Of a stretch of DNA of 64,000 nt, positions 54,674 to 63,543 are shown in pieces. Source of the stretch: an uncultured Flavobacteriaceae bacterium (GTDB lineage: Bacteria; Bacteroidota; Bacteroidia; Flavobacteriales; Flavobacteriaceae); NCBI GenBank assembly GCA_905182295.1, contig CAJJAZ010000005.1, positions 1-64,000 of the forward strand, given 5' to 3'. A model generated the notes under the pieces. The model ran no database searches. It saw nothing but the letters and a program-made list of their open reading frames with translations, and was not told the origin of the DNA. Every line of letters starts with the position of its first letter. Within the stretch, counting starts at the first letter, position 1. The position numbers and the translations under genes are program-made.

Positions 54674-55294
54674 TTACAATGCTTTTAAACTTACCTCTTT
54701 AAAGTAAATTACGTCATTCTCACCATGATTCTGAAGTCCAATGTAGCCAAAATCTGGCCTTGGCCCACGGTTAGGCTCATAGTCTAATTTTTTTTCTGGA
54801 ACGACATCTCCTTCCATGAAGTCTGTCACTAGCACCCCATTAACATGCACTGTAGTTTGCTTGCCATTCAGGGTAATAAGCATCTCATTCCAAACATTTG
54901 GCTTTCCTGGATTGGCTTTTGCTTTAGTAAAAGAGTATAGTACCCCTGTGCTGTGGTATGAATCTTCTCGGTCATCTATTTGTACCTCATAACCAGTATT
55001 AACAGGTGCCCAGGCCTCTCTAGGTACCTCTGGAATACGAATAAACACCCCTGCATTATTTTTATTAGCACCTTTATATAGAATTCTAATTTGAACATTT
55101 CCTAACTTTTTAGGGGTATAAAATAAGAGACCCATGCCTGATTTACTCTTCAACATTCCATTTTCAATTTCAAAAGATCCATCTCCTACATGTTCCCAAT
55201 TACTAAAATCTTGACCATTAAAAATAGGTGCCCACTCTTGTGCTGAAGCTTTAAAAAAGAAAACTATTAAAATAATTGAATAAAATACTTTCAT
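54674..55294 (-). CDS. secreted DUF1080 (3-keto-disaccharide hydrolase family) protein
   Basis: This 206-residue protein has a signal peptide (MKVFYSIILIVFFFKASAQ). The concanavalin-like DUF1080 domain includes FNGQDFSNWEHVGDGSFEIENGMLKS at about 26-51, the RILYKGANKNNAGVFIRIP strand and GYIGLQNHGENDVIYFKEVSLK at the end. PF06439 includes enzymes that cleave 3-keto-glycosides. Placement directly before a GMC oxidoreductase gene fits a pathway in which the sugar is first oxidised at C3 and then split. This coupling is inferred. Confidence 0.86.
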   Translation of the reverse strand: MKVFYSIILIVFFFKASAQEWAPIFNGQDFSNWEHVGDGSFEIENGMLKSKSGMGLLFYTPKKLGNVQIRILYKGANKNNAGVFIRIPEVPREAWAPVNTGYEVQIDDREDSYHSTGVLYSFTKAKANPGKPNVWNEMLITLNGKQTTVHVNGVLVTDFMEGDVVPEKKLDYEPNRGPRPDFGYIGLQNHGENDVIYFKEVSLKAL

Positions 55295-55433
55295 GGTTCT
55301 TATTTTGAAGATTATTGATGTTTAATTCCTAAAAGATAATAAATTAAAGAATGATTTTTTGAATATGACATTTAAAAATAGAAATATTTAAGAACACCCT
55401 ATTTACTATGATTGTGACGGGCTTTTTTAATAT

Positions 55434-55948
55434 TTATATCTCCTGTAGTTTGATAGTACTTGTAAAGATCTTGGGCAACATATGTTTATTATAACCATAC
55501 CTATCTAAAAGCAAATTACCTCCTTGTTGCTCTTGAAGCTCCAACATAAGCGAGATGCGCTCATCCAACTCATCCTTATGTTTTTTGGATTTGGGCGCGT
55601 CATAGAGTTCCACCAAGTTTAATACGGATAAATCAAACGTCTTCCCCTTAAATCATGTTCGTCACATCTAAAGCCCTATGGTTTCTTGTAATATAGCAAG
55701 AAGCAATCCATTTAATACTTTCTTGGTCTGGTTTCCAATTAGCCAACTGACACCTGGCAGACCAACTCTTTACCGCTGGAGTCAAACAAACGCACTTTAC
55801 TAATTTCGTGCTGTTCGCATTTAGGAAATGGAATTCCAAGGGTAATAGGTGCCCCAGGAATGTTCTCTGTTACACCAACTTATAAACTTTTATATGGAGA
55901 TGGTTTTGAGCAAGATAAAACAAGACTTACAAAAAATAACTTTTTCAT
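55434..55948 (-). pseudogene. broken lipoprotein gene, PcRGLX/YetA-like N-terminal part
   Basis: An ATG at 55948 begins a lipoprotein signal peptide (MKKLFFVSLVLSCSKPSPYK, lipobox LVLSC), which then hits a stop. In another frame the sequence continues VGVTENIPGAPITLGIPFPK and CEQHEISKVRLFDSSGKELV. It then shifts frame again to QLANWKPDQESIKWIASCYI. These three pieces together match the N-terminal RIFT-barrel of PcRGLX/YetA-like (exo-rhamnogalacturonan-lyase-like) proteins. After further stops a 60-codon stretch (55616-55434) of unclear identity follows. At least two frameshifts and a large internal loss make it non-functional. Confidence 0.7.
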
Positions 55949-55964
55949 ATGGATTTTGTTAAAA

Positions 55965-57212
55965 TTAAAATGAGATGGTTTTATTAGTCACTAAGGGCTT
56001 TGCCCAAAACCCTATAGAGCATATAAATGCCAATGGAATTAATAAGAAAAACATGCTATATCTAATCCCCATTGTTTCTCCTAGTGCCCCTATAACAAGC
56101 GGTACTATGGCTCCTCCTGCAATACCGCTACACAATATTCCAGACAAAGATCCGTGATGTTCTCTTACAGAATTAAGGCCCAAGGAAAAAATAATAGAAT
56201 ACATTACAGAGATAGAAAATCCTACTAATGGGAAAAAAATAAGTGCCATTTGGGCAGAACCCAAAAGGGCTAAACTTAAAAATAAAATGGTAAAAGAGGT
56301 GCTGAAAATCAATAGTTTCCGACTGTCCATTATTTTTAACAACAACAATCCTAGGACACAACCTATAGTGAGCATGGCCCAAAAATAGGAAACTGTAGTG
56401 GCTCCTTCATTTTGAGGAGATAAATCGTGATAGTTTAAAAGAAACTTAGAAATCCAATTCCCCACACCTTGCTCTGTTCCTATGTAGCAAAAAATACCTA
56501 GAAAATAAAGTAATGTATATTTGTTTTTTAACAAACTCAAGTAAGAAGCCTTAGATCCAGAACGTTCCTCTTCTGTCCTTTGAAGCTTGGGGTACTTAGA
56601 AAAGTAAATGTAAAATAAAAATACAAAGGATAAAGCGCCAAAAGTAATATATAAAGATACCCATGGTAGTTCTTCAGGAACTAAGGAACGAAAAAACATA
56701 GATATGGGCGCGTTGTCAAATTGGTCGTTTACTAAGTACTTGTAAAGAAAAGGACTTAAAAAAGAGGCCACTCCAAAAACCAATTGAGCCAATACAGAGT
56801 TAAAAGCAAAGTGCTCTTTACCCCCAGCTACCCTGAGCAATGGATTAATAATTACTTGCAACACTGCCATACAACAACCTAAAACAAACAAGGTAATAGA
56901 AAAGGTAATATAGGAAGGAGAAAAAGCAAATAGGAAAGAAGAAAAAGACATAATAGCAAAAGAAATACCTAATAATGTTTTTATACCGTATTTCTCAGAT
57001 AAAAATCCAGCAGGAATAGACATAATGCCGTAGGCTATAAAAAAAGAAAATGCCAGTAAGCCAGTAAGGGTTAAACTTAAGTCAAAACTATTTTGAACGT
57101 CTACTAAAATGGAGTTTAAAATATTAGTGATAAAAGAAATTATAAAAAATACTAACATCACCAATATAATGGCGTTGTAATTCACGCCAGTGGCTCTTCC
57201 TGTTGGATTCAT
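55965..57212 (-). CDS. MFS transporter (FucP/NagP-like sugar permease)
   Basis: This 415-residue inner-membrane protein has 12 hydrophobic segments. Motifs include GLLAFSFFIAYGIMSIPAGFLSEKYGIK near 41-68 and SGILCSGIAGGAIVPLVIGALGE near 354. This resembles the sugar:proton symporters of the FucP/NagP group, which in Bacteroidota often serve sugar loci. It is likely to import the product of the surface enzymes. Upstream of it is the 48-bp repeat shared with the sialate-O-acetylesterase-type gene, so it may head its operon, with the broken lipoprotein gene and the DUF1080 gene behind it. Confidence 0.87.
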   Translation of the reverse strand: MNPTGRATGVNYNAIILVMLVFFIISFITNILNSILVDVQNSFDLSLTLTGLLAFSFFIAYGIMSIPAGFLSEKYGIKTLLGISFAIMSFSSFLFAFSPSYITFSITLFVLGCCMAVLQVIINPLLRVAGGKEHFAFNSVLAQLVFGVASFLSPFLYKYLVNDQFDNAPISMFFRSLVPEELPWVSLYITFGALSFVFLFYIYFSKYPKLQRTEEERSGSKASYLSLLKNKYTLLYFLGIFCYIGTEQGVGNWISKFLLNYHDLSPQNEGATTVSYFWAMLTIGCVLGLLLLKIMDSRKLLIFSTSFTILFLSLALLGSAQMALIFFPLVGFSISVMYSIIFSLGLNSVREHHGSLSGILCSGIAGGAIVPLVIGALGETMGIRYSMFFLLIPLAFICSIGFWAKPLVTNKTISF

Positions 57213-57343
57213 TTGTTGGCTTTTAAAGGGTGGAATTTACAATTACTTAATCATGGGAAACATGGTTAAAATTTCCACATCTGTTAGTTGTTTATAATCA
57301 CTAATATACTTATTTAGATTACAAACTAATAATCTTAATATAA

Positions 57344-57391
57344 CCCCTCTACTTAAATCAAGTGATGCACTGAAACTTTTTGGGTTTTTAT
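57344..57391. repeat. 48-bp repeat, copy 1, upstream of the MFS gene
   Basis: This copy is 45/48 identical to 62137-62184, same orientation. It contains the dyad AGTG-ATG-CACT and lies about 132 bp before the minus-strand MFS start, a distance similar to that of copy 2 from its gene. It is probably an operator or leader element. Confidence 0.7.
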
Positions 57392-57495
57392 ATAGGCATG
57401 AAGAAGAGAGTTATTTTATGACTCACAATACAATAATCGTGCAAATTTGTATGCTTAAAACAAAAAACCCTTAAAAATCAGATAATTAAAAAAGG

Positions 57496-58464
57496 TTAAA
57501 AACGCAAGCCTTTTAAAAAATCATGGGCTGATTGAATGTTTTCATATGGATTTGGTGCTAAATCATGTTCAACAAAATAGTGTTCTACTCCCGTATTATA
57601 AGCAACTTCTAAAATTTCATTGAGTGGTATTTGACCAGATCCGGCAGGAACTAATAAAGGAAAGAGTTCCATCCATTCTGTAGAAGTGGAACCCTTACCT
57701 TTAAAATAGGTAATGGTTTTCATGTCCTTAATATGCAACATCTTATAACGACCTTGGTGCTTGTTTAGTAATTCTATAGGATCTGCTTTTCCTGCAACTG
57801 TCCAAAAGAGGTCCATTTCAAAAAAAACCTTGTCTTTATCTGTTTCATCGAGAATAATGTTCATTGGGATAATCCCATTGTCTTCAGGTATGAGTCCATA
57901 ACCATGATTGTGATAGGCAAACTTGATTCCTTCTTCATTCGCCTGTCTTCCAATCTCATTAAATCGCTTTGCCATTAAATGGTACGCATCTAAATCTAAT
58001 CGCTCTGTATCTGGGATTGAAGGAAGTACCACATAATTGGCTCCTAGTGATCGAGCTGCCTTCCCAAGTGAGGCCATATCGGATTCTAAAGTGTACAAAT
58101 CAGTGTGCATTGAGGGGACACTAATTCCATATTGATTAGTTAAAGCCTTAAATTCTTCAACTGATTTACCGTAAAAACCACTAGCGCTAAACCCCAAATA
58201 TTCACTTATCGCAGCCCATGAAGCCTTAGTTTTTTCATGTGTAAAATGGTAAGGACCATAGGTTTCAAATTCTCTAATACCCATTTCAGCCATTTTTTTA
58301 ATAGTTCCCTCTAAATCATTTTTCATAATTTTTGGAATAGAAAAAAGACCTAGTCCAATTTTGTTGATTTTTCTCTTTGCTATTGAACTTGAAGCTAAAG
58401 AAGGGGTAAATCCAATTCCTGCACTAATTATTATTGAAGATTTTACAAAGTCTTTACGTTTCAT
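57496..58464 (-). CDS. secreted TIM-barrel sugar isomerase/epimerase
   Basis: This 322-residue xylose-isomerase-like TIM barrel has an N-terminal export signal (MKRKDFVKSSIIISAGIGF; Lys-rather-than-Arg, so perhaps a Tat-like variant). Core elements are MGIREFETYGPYHF, FAYHNHGYGLIP near residue 178 and FEMDLFWTVAGKADP near 212, with HIKDMK near 240 and FVEHDLAPNPYENI near the end, giving the usual metal ligands Glu/Asp/His. Family members in this kind of cluster act on 3-keto-sugars or epimerise sugars. It is last in the second operon. Confidence 0.85.
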   Translation of the reverse strand: MKRKDFVKSSIIISAGIGFTPSLASSSIAKRKINKIGLGLFSIPKIMKNDLEGTIKKMAEMGIREFETYGPYHFTHEKTKASWAAISEYLGFSASGFYGKSVEEFKALTNQYGISVPSMHTDLYTLESDMASLGKAARSLGANYVVLPSIPDTERLDLDAYHLMAKRFNEIGRQANEEGIKFAYHNHGYGLIPEDNGIIPMNIILDETDKDKVFFEMDLFWTVAGKADPIELLNKHQGRYKMLHIKDMKTITYFKGKGSTSTEWMELFPLLVPAGSGQIPLNEILEVAYNTGVEHYFVEHDLAPNPYENIQSAHDFLKGLRF

Positions 58465-58476
58465 TTTTTAGGTTTT

Positions 58477-59484
58477 TTATTTGCTTAACCAATTCTGGGT
58501 TCTCAATTCCGAGTTTTCCTTAATATCTTTCCAGAATAAATTTACATCTCCTATGTGATAATTTTTCTTCAACACCATAAAGAATCTCAAAGGAAAACGA
58601 GGTAAACTTGTCCATACGAGCCCATCTATAATTTTAATTTTCAACGCCTTATCATAAATAACGCCATTTGAAAATAGAAATCCCTTATGGTCATTAAAAT
58701 CTGTAGTTAATGTAGTATCCCAAGTAACAGGATTGGAGGTTACAGATCCATTATACTTGTCTTTCTTCTTGGGGTAATACCCTTTTTTAAAAGTATTCCA
58801 ACAGAGGTATCCACCCGTTTCAGATGGCGATGCCATTGGCTTTAAATTATCATAAATCTGAGGAAGAACATCCATCCCTACCAAATAAGCAGCTACTAAT
58901 TGTTCTTGAAGGAGGGTGCCGTCAAAAAAATCCTTGAGTAAACGCTTGGTGTGAGTGGTTCCTTGACTATGGCTCGCAATAATAATAGGCCTACCTTGAT
59001 TGTAATGAGTCAAATAATATTCAAAAGCGGCTTTAACATCTGAGTAAGCTACCGTAAAAGCTTCTTTACCTCCTTGATTGTAATAATCATAAGATCTAAT
59101 GTGTGCCTGACGGTAATAGGGTACAAATAAACGGCCCGATGAAGCCCAAGCTGAAGCTTGGTAATGAACCGCTCTATTAATGACCATCTCTCTTTGAACC
59201 TCATCTTCAATGGGAGCATTCCAACGAGTATCTTTAGGGTCTTGAATTAATGTGGGATACACATAAAAAACATCTGCCTGAAGTACTGAAAGATCTTTAG
59301 GAGCATAAGGCTCTAAGACTGCGGGGTATTTTCCAGGTAAAACAGCCCAATGATTTTCGTTATCATACCTAGGTGGATTAGGAATCTGTGCAGCAGTGAA
59401 ATTAATTGTCTCATACCCAGATTTACAACTACTAAACAAAATTAACACAAGGATAATATATAGATATTTAAAGACTGCTTTCAT
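58477..59484 (-). CDS. lipoprotein DUF3089 (alpha/beta-hydrolase-like) protein
   Basis: This 335-residue lipoprotein (LFSSC lipobox near residue 20) has DUF3089 motifs: DVFYVYPTLIQDPKDTRWNAP near residue 70, the nucleophile elbow ASHSQGTTH near 167 and TGGYLCWNTF near 223. It is predicted to be an esterase or lipase-like enzyme with a Ser nucleophile. Its role here is likely to remove acyl groups from the glycan, but no substrate is known. It ends 12 bp before the isomerase gene. Confidence 0.82.
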   Translation of the reverse strand: MKAVFKYLYIILVLILFSSCKSGYETINFTAAQIPNPPRYDNENHWAVLPGKYPAVLEPYAPKDLSVLQADVFYVYPTLIQDPKDTRWNAPIEDEVQREMVINRAVHYQASAWASSGRLFVPYYRQAHIRSYDYYNQGGKEAFTVAYSDVKAAFEYYLTHYNQGRPIIIASHSQGTTHTKRLLKDFFDGTLLQEQLVAAYLVGMDVLPQIYDNLKPMASPSETGGYLCWNTFKKGYYPKKKDKYNGSVTSNPVTWDTTLTTDFNDHKGFLFSNGVIYDKALKIKIIDGLVWTSLPRFPLRFFMVLKKNYHIGDVNLFWKDIKENSELRTQNWLSK

Positions 59485-59686
59485 GATTTAAAAGTACATA
59501 TTATATATACAATCTTACATTATAAAGCCCAAATCCCTAGCTTAATCAGAGAATGGTTAGATATCACGACCAATCCCAATCATTTACTTCAATAAATTTA
59601 AAAATATAATAGTAAGGGAAAGCTATTCCTGCTATACACAAAATGGCAAATACTTTTTCCCAGATTAATTTTTTTTTTTAATAAAC

Positions 59687-60514
59687 CTATTCTTTATTTT
59701 TTTGAGAATCAAAGTAATCGCTAAAAAACAAAAGCTGATATTTTATTGAGTTTGCCCAATAATCCCAAGTATGGTTACCTGGACGTTCAATATAATCATG
59801 GGGTATGTTTCTTTCAACAAGTTTCTCATGTAATCTTTTATTTGCGTCATAAAAAAAGTCATTTATGCCACAATCGAATATGAGTTTCAAATCATTTCCT
59901 TTAATTTTATAAACTAAATTAATAACGGTATTTTCTTCCCAAAACGCTTTGTGGTCAGAATAGCTTCCCAATCTTTTGGGTAAATCCCATCCATTAGGAA
60001 ATGGACGAATATCAAGACCTCCACTCATACTTCCTGCTGCACCCCATATATCTGGATGCTTAAAGGCTAGATAAAAGGCTCCGTGCCCACCCATACTTAG
60101 ACCTGTTATGGCTCTTGCTGTTTTTTTAGGGATTGTGTGGTATTTCTCATCAATAGCATCAACGAGTTCTTTTGAAACATATGTTTCATATTTAATTTGG
60201 TTGTCAATAGGGCTATCAAAATACCAACTGGTGGAGCCACCATCAGGGCAGACAATTAAAATATCATAATCATTAGCATATTTTTGAAGACTAGGTACAT
60301 TAGATGTCCAACTTGTGTAATCTCCACCAGCACCATGAAGTAAATACAAAACAGGGTAGTTGTTGTTCTTTAAAGAATAATTAGCAGGTTTAATAATAAT
60401 GTTAGAAATAACTTTATTCATGGATTTACTTGCAACCACAACCGTGTCTATACTAGATCCTAAAACAAAAAATGAGTTTAAGAAAACAGTCAAAAGAATA
60501 ATTAATTTTTTCAT
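59687..60514 (-). CDS. secreted esterase-D-like alpha/beta hydrolase
   Basis: This 275-residue protein has a signal peptide (MKKLIILLTVFLNSFFVLGS). Fold motifs are YPVLYLLHGAGGDYTSWTS near 53-71, the nucleophile GLSMGGHGAFYLA near 147 and CGINDFFYDANKRLHE near 220, with the catalytic His in PGNHTWDYW near 251. It matches the Esterase D/Fes-type S-formylglutathione-hydrolase-like family, which in sugar clusters acts as an acetyl- or feruloyl-esterase. It starts 15 bp after the sialate-O-acetylesterase-type gene. Confidence 0.88.
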   Translation of the reverse strand: MKKLIILLTVFLNSFFVLGSSIDTVVVASKSMNKVISNIIIKPANYSLKNNNYPVLYLLHGAGGDYTSWTSNVPSLQKYANDYDILIVCPDGGSTSWYFDSPIDNQIKYETYVSKELVDAIDEKYHTIPKKTARAITGLSMGGHGAFYLAFKHPDIWGAAGSMSGGLDIRPFPNGWDLPKRLGSYSDHKAFWEENTVINLVYKIKGNDLKLIFDCGINDFFYDANKRLHEKLVERNIPHDYIERPGNHTWDYWANSIKYQLLFFSDYFDSQKNKE

Positions 60515-60529
60515 TTATGTTTTTTAGAA

Positions 60530-62008
60530 TTAATTTGTATCAAAAGAAGATGCCGGTAATCCTTCACTATTAAATAAAGTAGCACTAAAATAGTTCTTCC
60601 AAGCATATCGTACACGCTGAGGATTTTTTACTTTAGAAGACTCTACACGAATATAGTCTCCAACTATAGTAGCATTTGCTTTAAAAAATATTCCGTTCGC
60701 TGCTGCTATCTCGAAACCTTCAAGATGATTTTTTTTAACTAATCCATCTCCAATATATTCAAAACTTAAGTCTATATATTTTGGGAAAAGTTTTTTGTTC
60801 TTAAATAAAGGACCAGTAGCTACCCTGTCGCTGAAATTATAGTTGTTTACAAGAGCTAAACGAGCTAGTCTGTGACCAACATCTTGCTTATTTGCTGGAT
60901 GAATATCTCTTTCTTCTCCAATATCCATTGTTATTGCCATTCCTGTGTTTTTAACATAAAGTGTTTTACGTTGAGCTTCTCTTAAAGCTTGGGAAAGACT
61001 CATTGAATCGTATTTATAAGGTGCTATTTGAACAAAATGAAAAGGAAGGTCTGCATTCCATTTATCCCTCCAATCAGAAATCATACCTGAAAAAAGAGTT
61101 TGATAATCCTGAAAATTAGATACATTACTTTCGCCTTGATACCACAAAACTCCTTTTATTCGAAAAGGAATCAATGGTTTAATCATAGTCTCAAAGAGAA
61201 TACTATATTGATTGGGGTTATTTTCCACTTTACCACGTTTCACATTCTCTCTTATGGTGGAGTCGTTTTGGGTGAGTAAATTCTCCTCAAAGTCTCCAGG
61301 AAGCTTTGCTGCTTTTATTTCTAAAGCTTCTTTGGAAGATGGTGTCATCTGAGCTAGTTTTTCAAGACTTGTCCATGCTTCTACACGTGTACCCCCCCAT
61401 GCACTTACAATTATTCCCACTGGGACGTTCAATTCTAGTCGAATTTTTTGTGCGAAAAAATAACCAACAGCACTAAAGTTTTTTACGCTTTCTGAGTTAA
61501 CTTTTTCCCAATAACCTCCCTTTAATTCATTGTTATTTAAATTTAAAGGAGATTTAAAAAAACGAATGTCTGAATAATTAGCATTTAAGATTTCATCTCT
61601 TTGGTTATCAATTCTTGCAGCCATTGGCCACTCCATGTTGGATTGGCCTGAAGCCAGCCAAACTTCTCCCAATAATACATCCTTAAAACTAATTATTTGG
61701 CCCTTACTAATTAAGTTGATGTTTTTTGGGAAACCATCATGTGAGGGGGTTTTTAAAACAACCTCCCAATCACCATTAGTATCAACTTGTGTTTCAACAA
61801 TTTGATCCCAACTAGCCTCAACACGAACTAATTCACCTGGATAACCCTTTCCCCAAACCGGAACAGTACTTTCTTGTTGTAATACCATATTATCTCCAAA
61901 AATTTTAGCCACACTAAAACCTTCTAATTTGCTTTCATTATTACAGGAGCATAACATAATTCCAAAAATTAGAAATAATGGTATGTGCTTAATTTTAAAA
62001 TCTTTCAT
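60530..62008 (-). CDS. lipoprotein sialate O-acetylesterase-type (SGNH) enzyme
   Basis: This 492-residue lipoprotein (LCSC lipobox near residue 22) has the SGNH-hydrolase block I motif LASGQSNMEWPM near residue 125 and VLWYQGESNVSNF near 290. It belongs to the SIAE family, which removes O-acetyl groups from sialic acids or other sugars, and here probably from an acetylated amino sugar or glycan. It heads the four-gene minus-strand operon with the esterase, DUF3089 and isomerase genes. The second 48-bp repeat lies 129 bp upstream. Confidence 0.85.
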   Translation of the reverse strand: MKDFKIKHIPLFLIFGIMLCSCNNESKLEGFSVAKIFGDNMVLQQESTVPVWGKGYPGELVRVEASWDQIVETQVDTNGDWEVVLKTPSHDGFPKNINLISKGQIISFKDVLLGEVWLASGQSNMEWPMAARIDNQRDEILNANYSDIRFFKSPLNLNNNELKGGYWEKVNSESVKNFSAVGYFFAQKIRLELNVPVGIIVSAWGGTRVEAWTSLEKLAQMTPSSKEALEIKAAKLPGDFEENLLTQNDSTIRENVKRGKVENNPNQYSILFETMIKPLIPFRIKGVLWYQGESNVSNFQDYQTLFSGMISDWRDKWNADLPFHFVQIAPYKYDSMSLSQALREAQRKTLYVKNTGMAITMDIGEERDIHPANKQDVGHRLARLALVNNYNFSDRVATGPLFKNKKLFPKYIDLSFEYIGDGLVKKNHLEGFEIAAANGIFFKANATIVGDYIRVESSKVKNPQRVRYAWKNYFSATLFNSEGLPASSFDTN

Positions 62009-62136
62009 GAATCGTGTTTATTGCTATGATTTACAATATAATAAATTAAAAACAGATTAGTTATACTAGTAACAATTGGGTTATATATAGATATCAGAAC
62101 CAACCTCAAAAAAGAAAACCGTTTCTATTAAACCCA

Positions 62137-62184
62137 CCCCTTTATTTAAATCAAGTGATGCACTGAAACTTTTTGAGTTTTTAT
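62137..62184. repeat. 48-bp repeat, copy 2, upstream of the SIAE-type gene
   Basis: This is the same sequence as 57344-57391 with three differences, both on the plus strand. Copies 1 and 2 flank the 4.8-kb SIAE-esterase-DUF3089-isomerase module as direct repeats. They can be read either as shared regulatory sites or as recombination remnants. Confidence 0.7.
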
Positions 62185-62327
62185 TTGAATACGTTGTTTA
62201 ACTAATTTTAGTTAGCAATATGTCCTAGAAAAAAGGTTTTAGTTTCTCTTGATAGGACAAAAACAACACTAGCGTAGTACTATATTGATACGAATAAACC
62301 TTAAGTGTTTGATAATCAACATGTAAT

Positions 62328-62348
62328 AACTTCTGTATTGGCAAGTAA
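62328..62348 (+). repeat. att site 3 (right border of the island)
   Basis: AACTTCTGTATTGG then CAAGTAA encodes F-C-I-G-K-stop with GGC AAG TAA. The preceding codons do not resemble mnmE, so only the last few codons persist. It probably holds the original chromosomal mnmE end displaced by insertion. Confidence 0.82.
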
Positions 62349-62525
62349 AGTATCTTTAAGTTGATTTACTTTCATTAATAGTATCTTTATTTGTGGGTAT
62401 TTGTCTTTTAATTGTAACTAAAAAACTATTTTCCCCAATATAATACATACCATACAATAAGCTTATGTTATTGAAATAGGTGTTATAATTTCAATTAAAT
62501 TTAAAAAAAAACAATTTTTTACAAT

Positions 62526-63458
62526 ATGAAAGAAAATCCTTTAACTATGGAAATGCTATTGCACCAACTCGTAGGGCTTAACATTATCCAAGTTGCGGCA
62601 ATTCCAATGATTTTACTTGTTTTGTTAGAGTGGGTCCTCACAATTGTCAAAAAAAAAGACTATTATGATGGATTAGACACACTATCAGCCACCTGCATAG
62701 GCCTTGTCAATATCAGTATTTCTGCTGTATTAAAACTAGGGATTTATGGAATCATCCTATTTTTCTATAACCTAGTTCCATGGAGCATTCCAAGAGTCTG
62801 GTGGGCATATATACTATGTATAGTTGCTATAGATTTTTGTCGTTACTGGTCGCATAGATTAACACATGTCAATCGTTTTTGGTGGGCAACCCATGTAACA
62901 CATCACAATTCCGAAAAATACAACTGGTCTGTTTCCTTTAGGTTGGGTTGGACGCAACATATCAAAATTATCTTTTTTATCCCGGTAGTATTAATGGGGT
63001 TTGACCCTGTACTTTTTTTTATATGTCATCAAATAGAAGTGCTCTATCAATTTTGGATTCATACAGAATATATAAAAAAATTACCTGCACCCATCGAATA
63101 CATATTCGTGACACCCTCTCACCACAGAGTACATCATTCCATAAACAAGCAATATATCGATAAGAATTTTGGGTCTACTTTTATCATTTGGGACCGCTTA
63201 TTTGGTACCTTTCAATCGGAAGAAGAGAAAACCGTTTACGGCATTACAACACCTGTTAATTCCTATAATCCCATTACTTTAAATTTTCATGAATGGAAAG
63301 ATATCTGCTCAGATGTCTTAAAAAGCCGCTCTCTAAAAGAGGCACGTGCCATGATGTTCACAAGCCCATCCAAATTAGAAAAGATCAAAGCACAATTTAA
63401 TACCATACATTTAAAAGAACACGAACAATTAAATAAGTCCAATGCGGATACTTTATAG
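62526..63458 (+). CDS. sterol desaturase / fatty acid hydroxylase family protein
   Basis: This 310-residue integral membrane di-iron enzyme has three His motifs: HRLTH near residue 112, HVTHHNSEKYN near 123 and HRVHH near 200. There are four hydrophobic segments, and DFCRYWSHR precedes the first motif. Bacteroidota members hydroxylate or desaturate lipids or carotenoid-like molecules; the substrate is not shown. It lies just outside the island. Confidence 0.9.
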   Translation: MKENPLTMEMLLHQLVGLNIIQVAAIPMILLVLLEWVLTIVKKKDYYDGLDTLSATCIGLVNISISAVLKLGIYGIILFFYNLVPWSIPRVWWAYILCIVAIDFCRYWSHRLTHVNRFWWATHVTHHNSEKYNWSVSFRLGWTQHIKIIFFIPVVLMGFDPVLFFICHQIEVLYQFWIHTEYIKKLPAPIEYIFVTPSHHRVHHSINKQYIDKNFGSTFIIWDRLFGTFQSEEEKTVYGITTPVNSYNPITLNFHEWKDICSDVLKSRSLKEARAMMFTSPSKLEKIKAQFNTIHLKEHEQLNKSNADTL

Positions 63459-63543
63459 ATTAATACACTTAAAAAATGTAAAAACAGAAGAAGAATGTAT
63501 TAACCACGGTCCGTTAAATAAAATATTTAAAAACTAAGAGGAA

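Larger units (their letters stand above)
48530..62350. mobile_element. element B: sugar-catabolic genomic island without its own integrase
   Basis: This 13.8-kb segment is bounded by the second and third mnmE-end repeats. It carries a sulfatase on the plus strand and two minus-strand operons of carbohydrate enzymes and a transporter. No recombinase is present, so it is either mobilised by a related integrase or was left behind after gene loss. A degraded lipoprotein gene shows decay has begun. Confidence 0.7.

Noticed and set aside
62185-62220. TTGTTTAACTAA near the right end of the island as a second copy of the photolyase operator
   Set aside because: Only one half-site is present, without the paired arm or a -7 box at the right distance.
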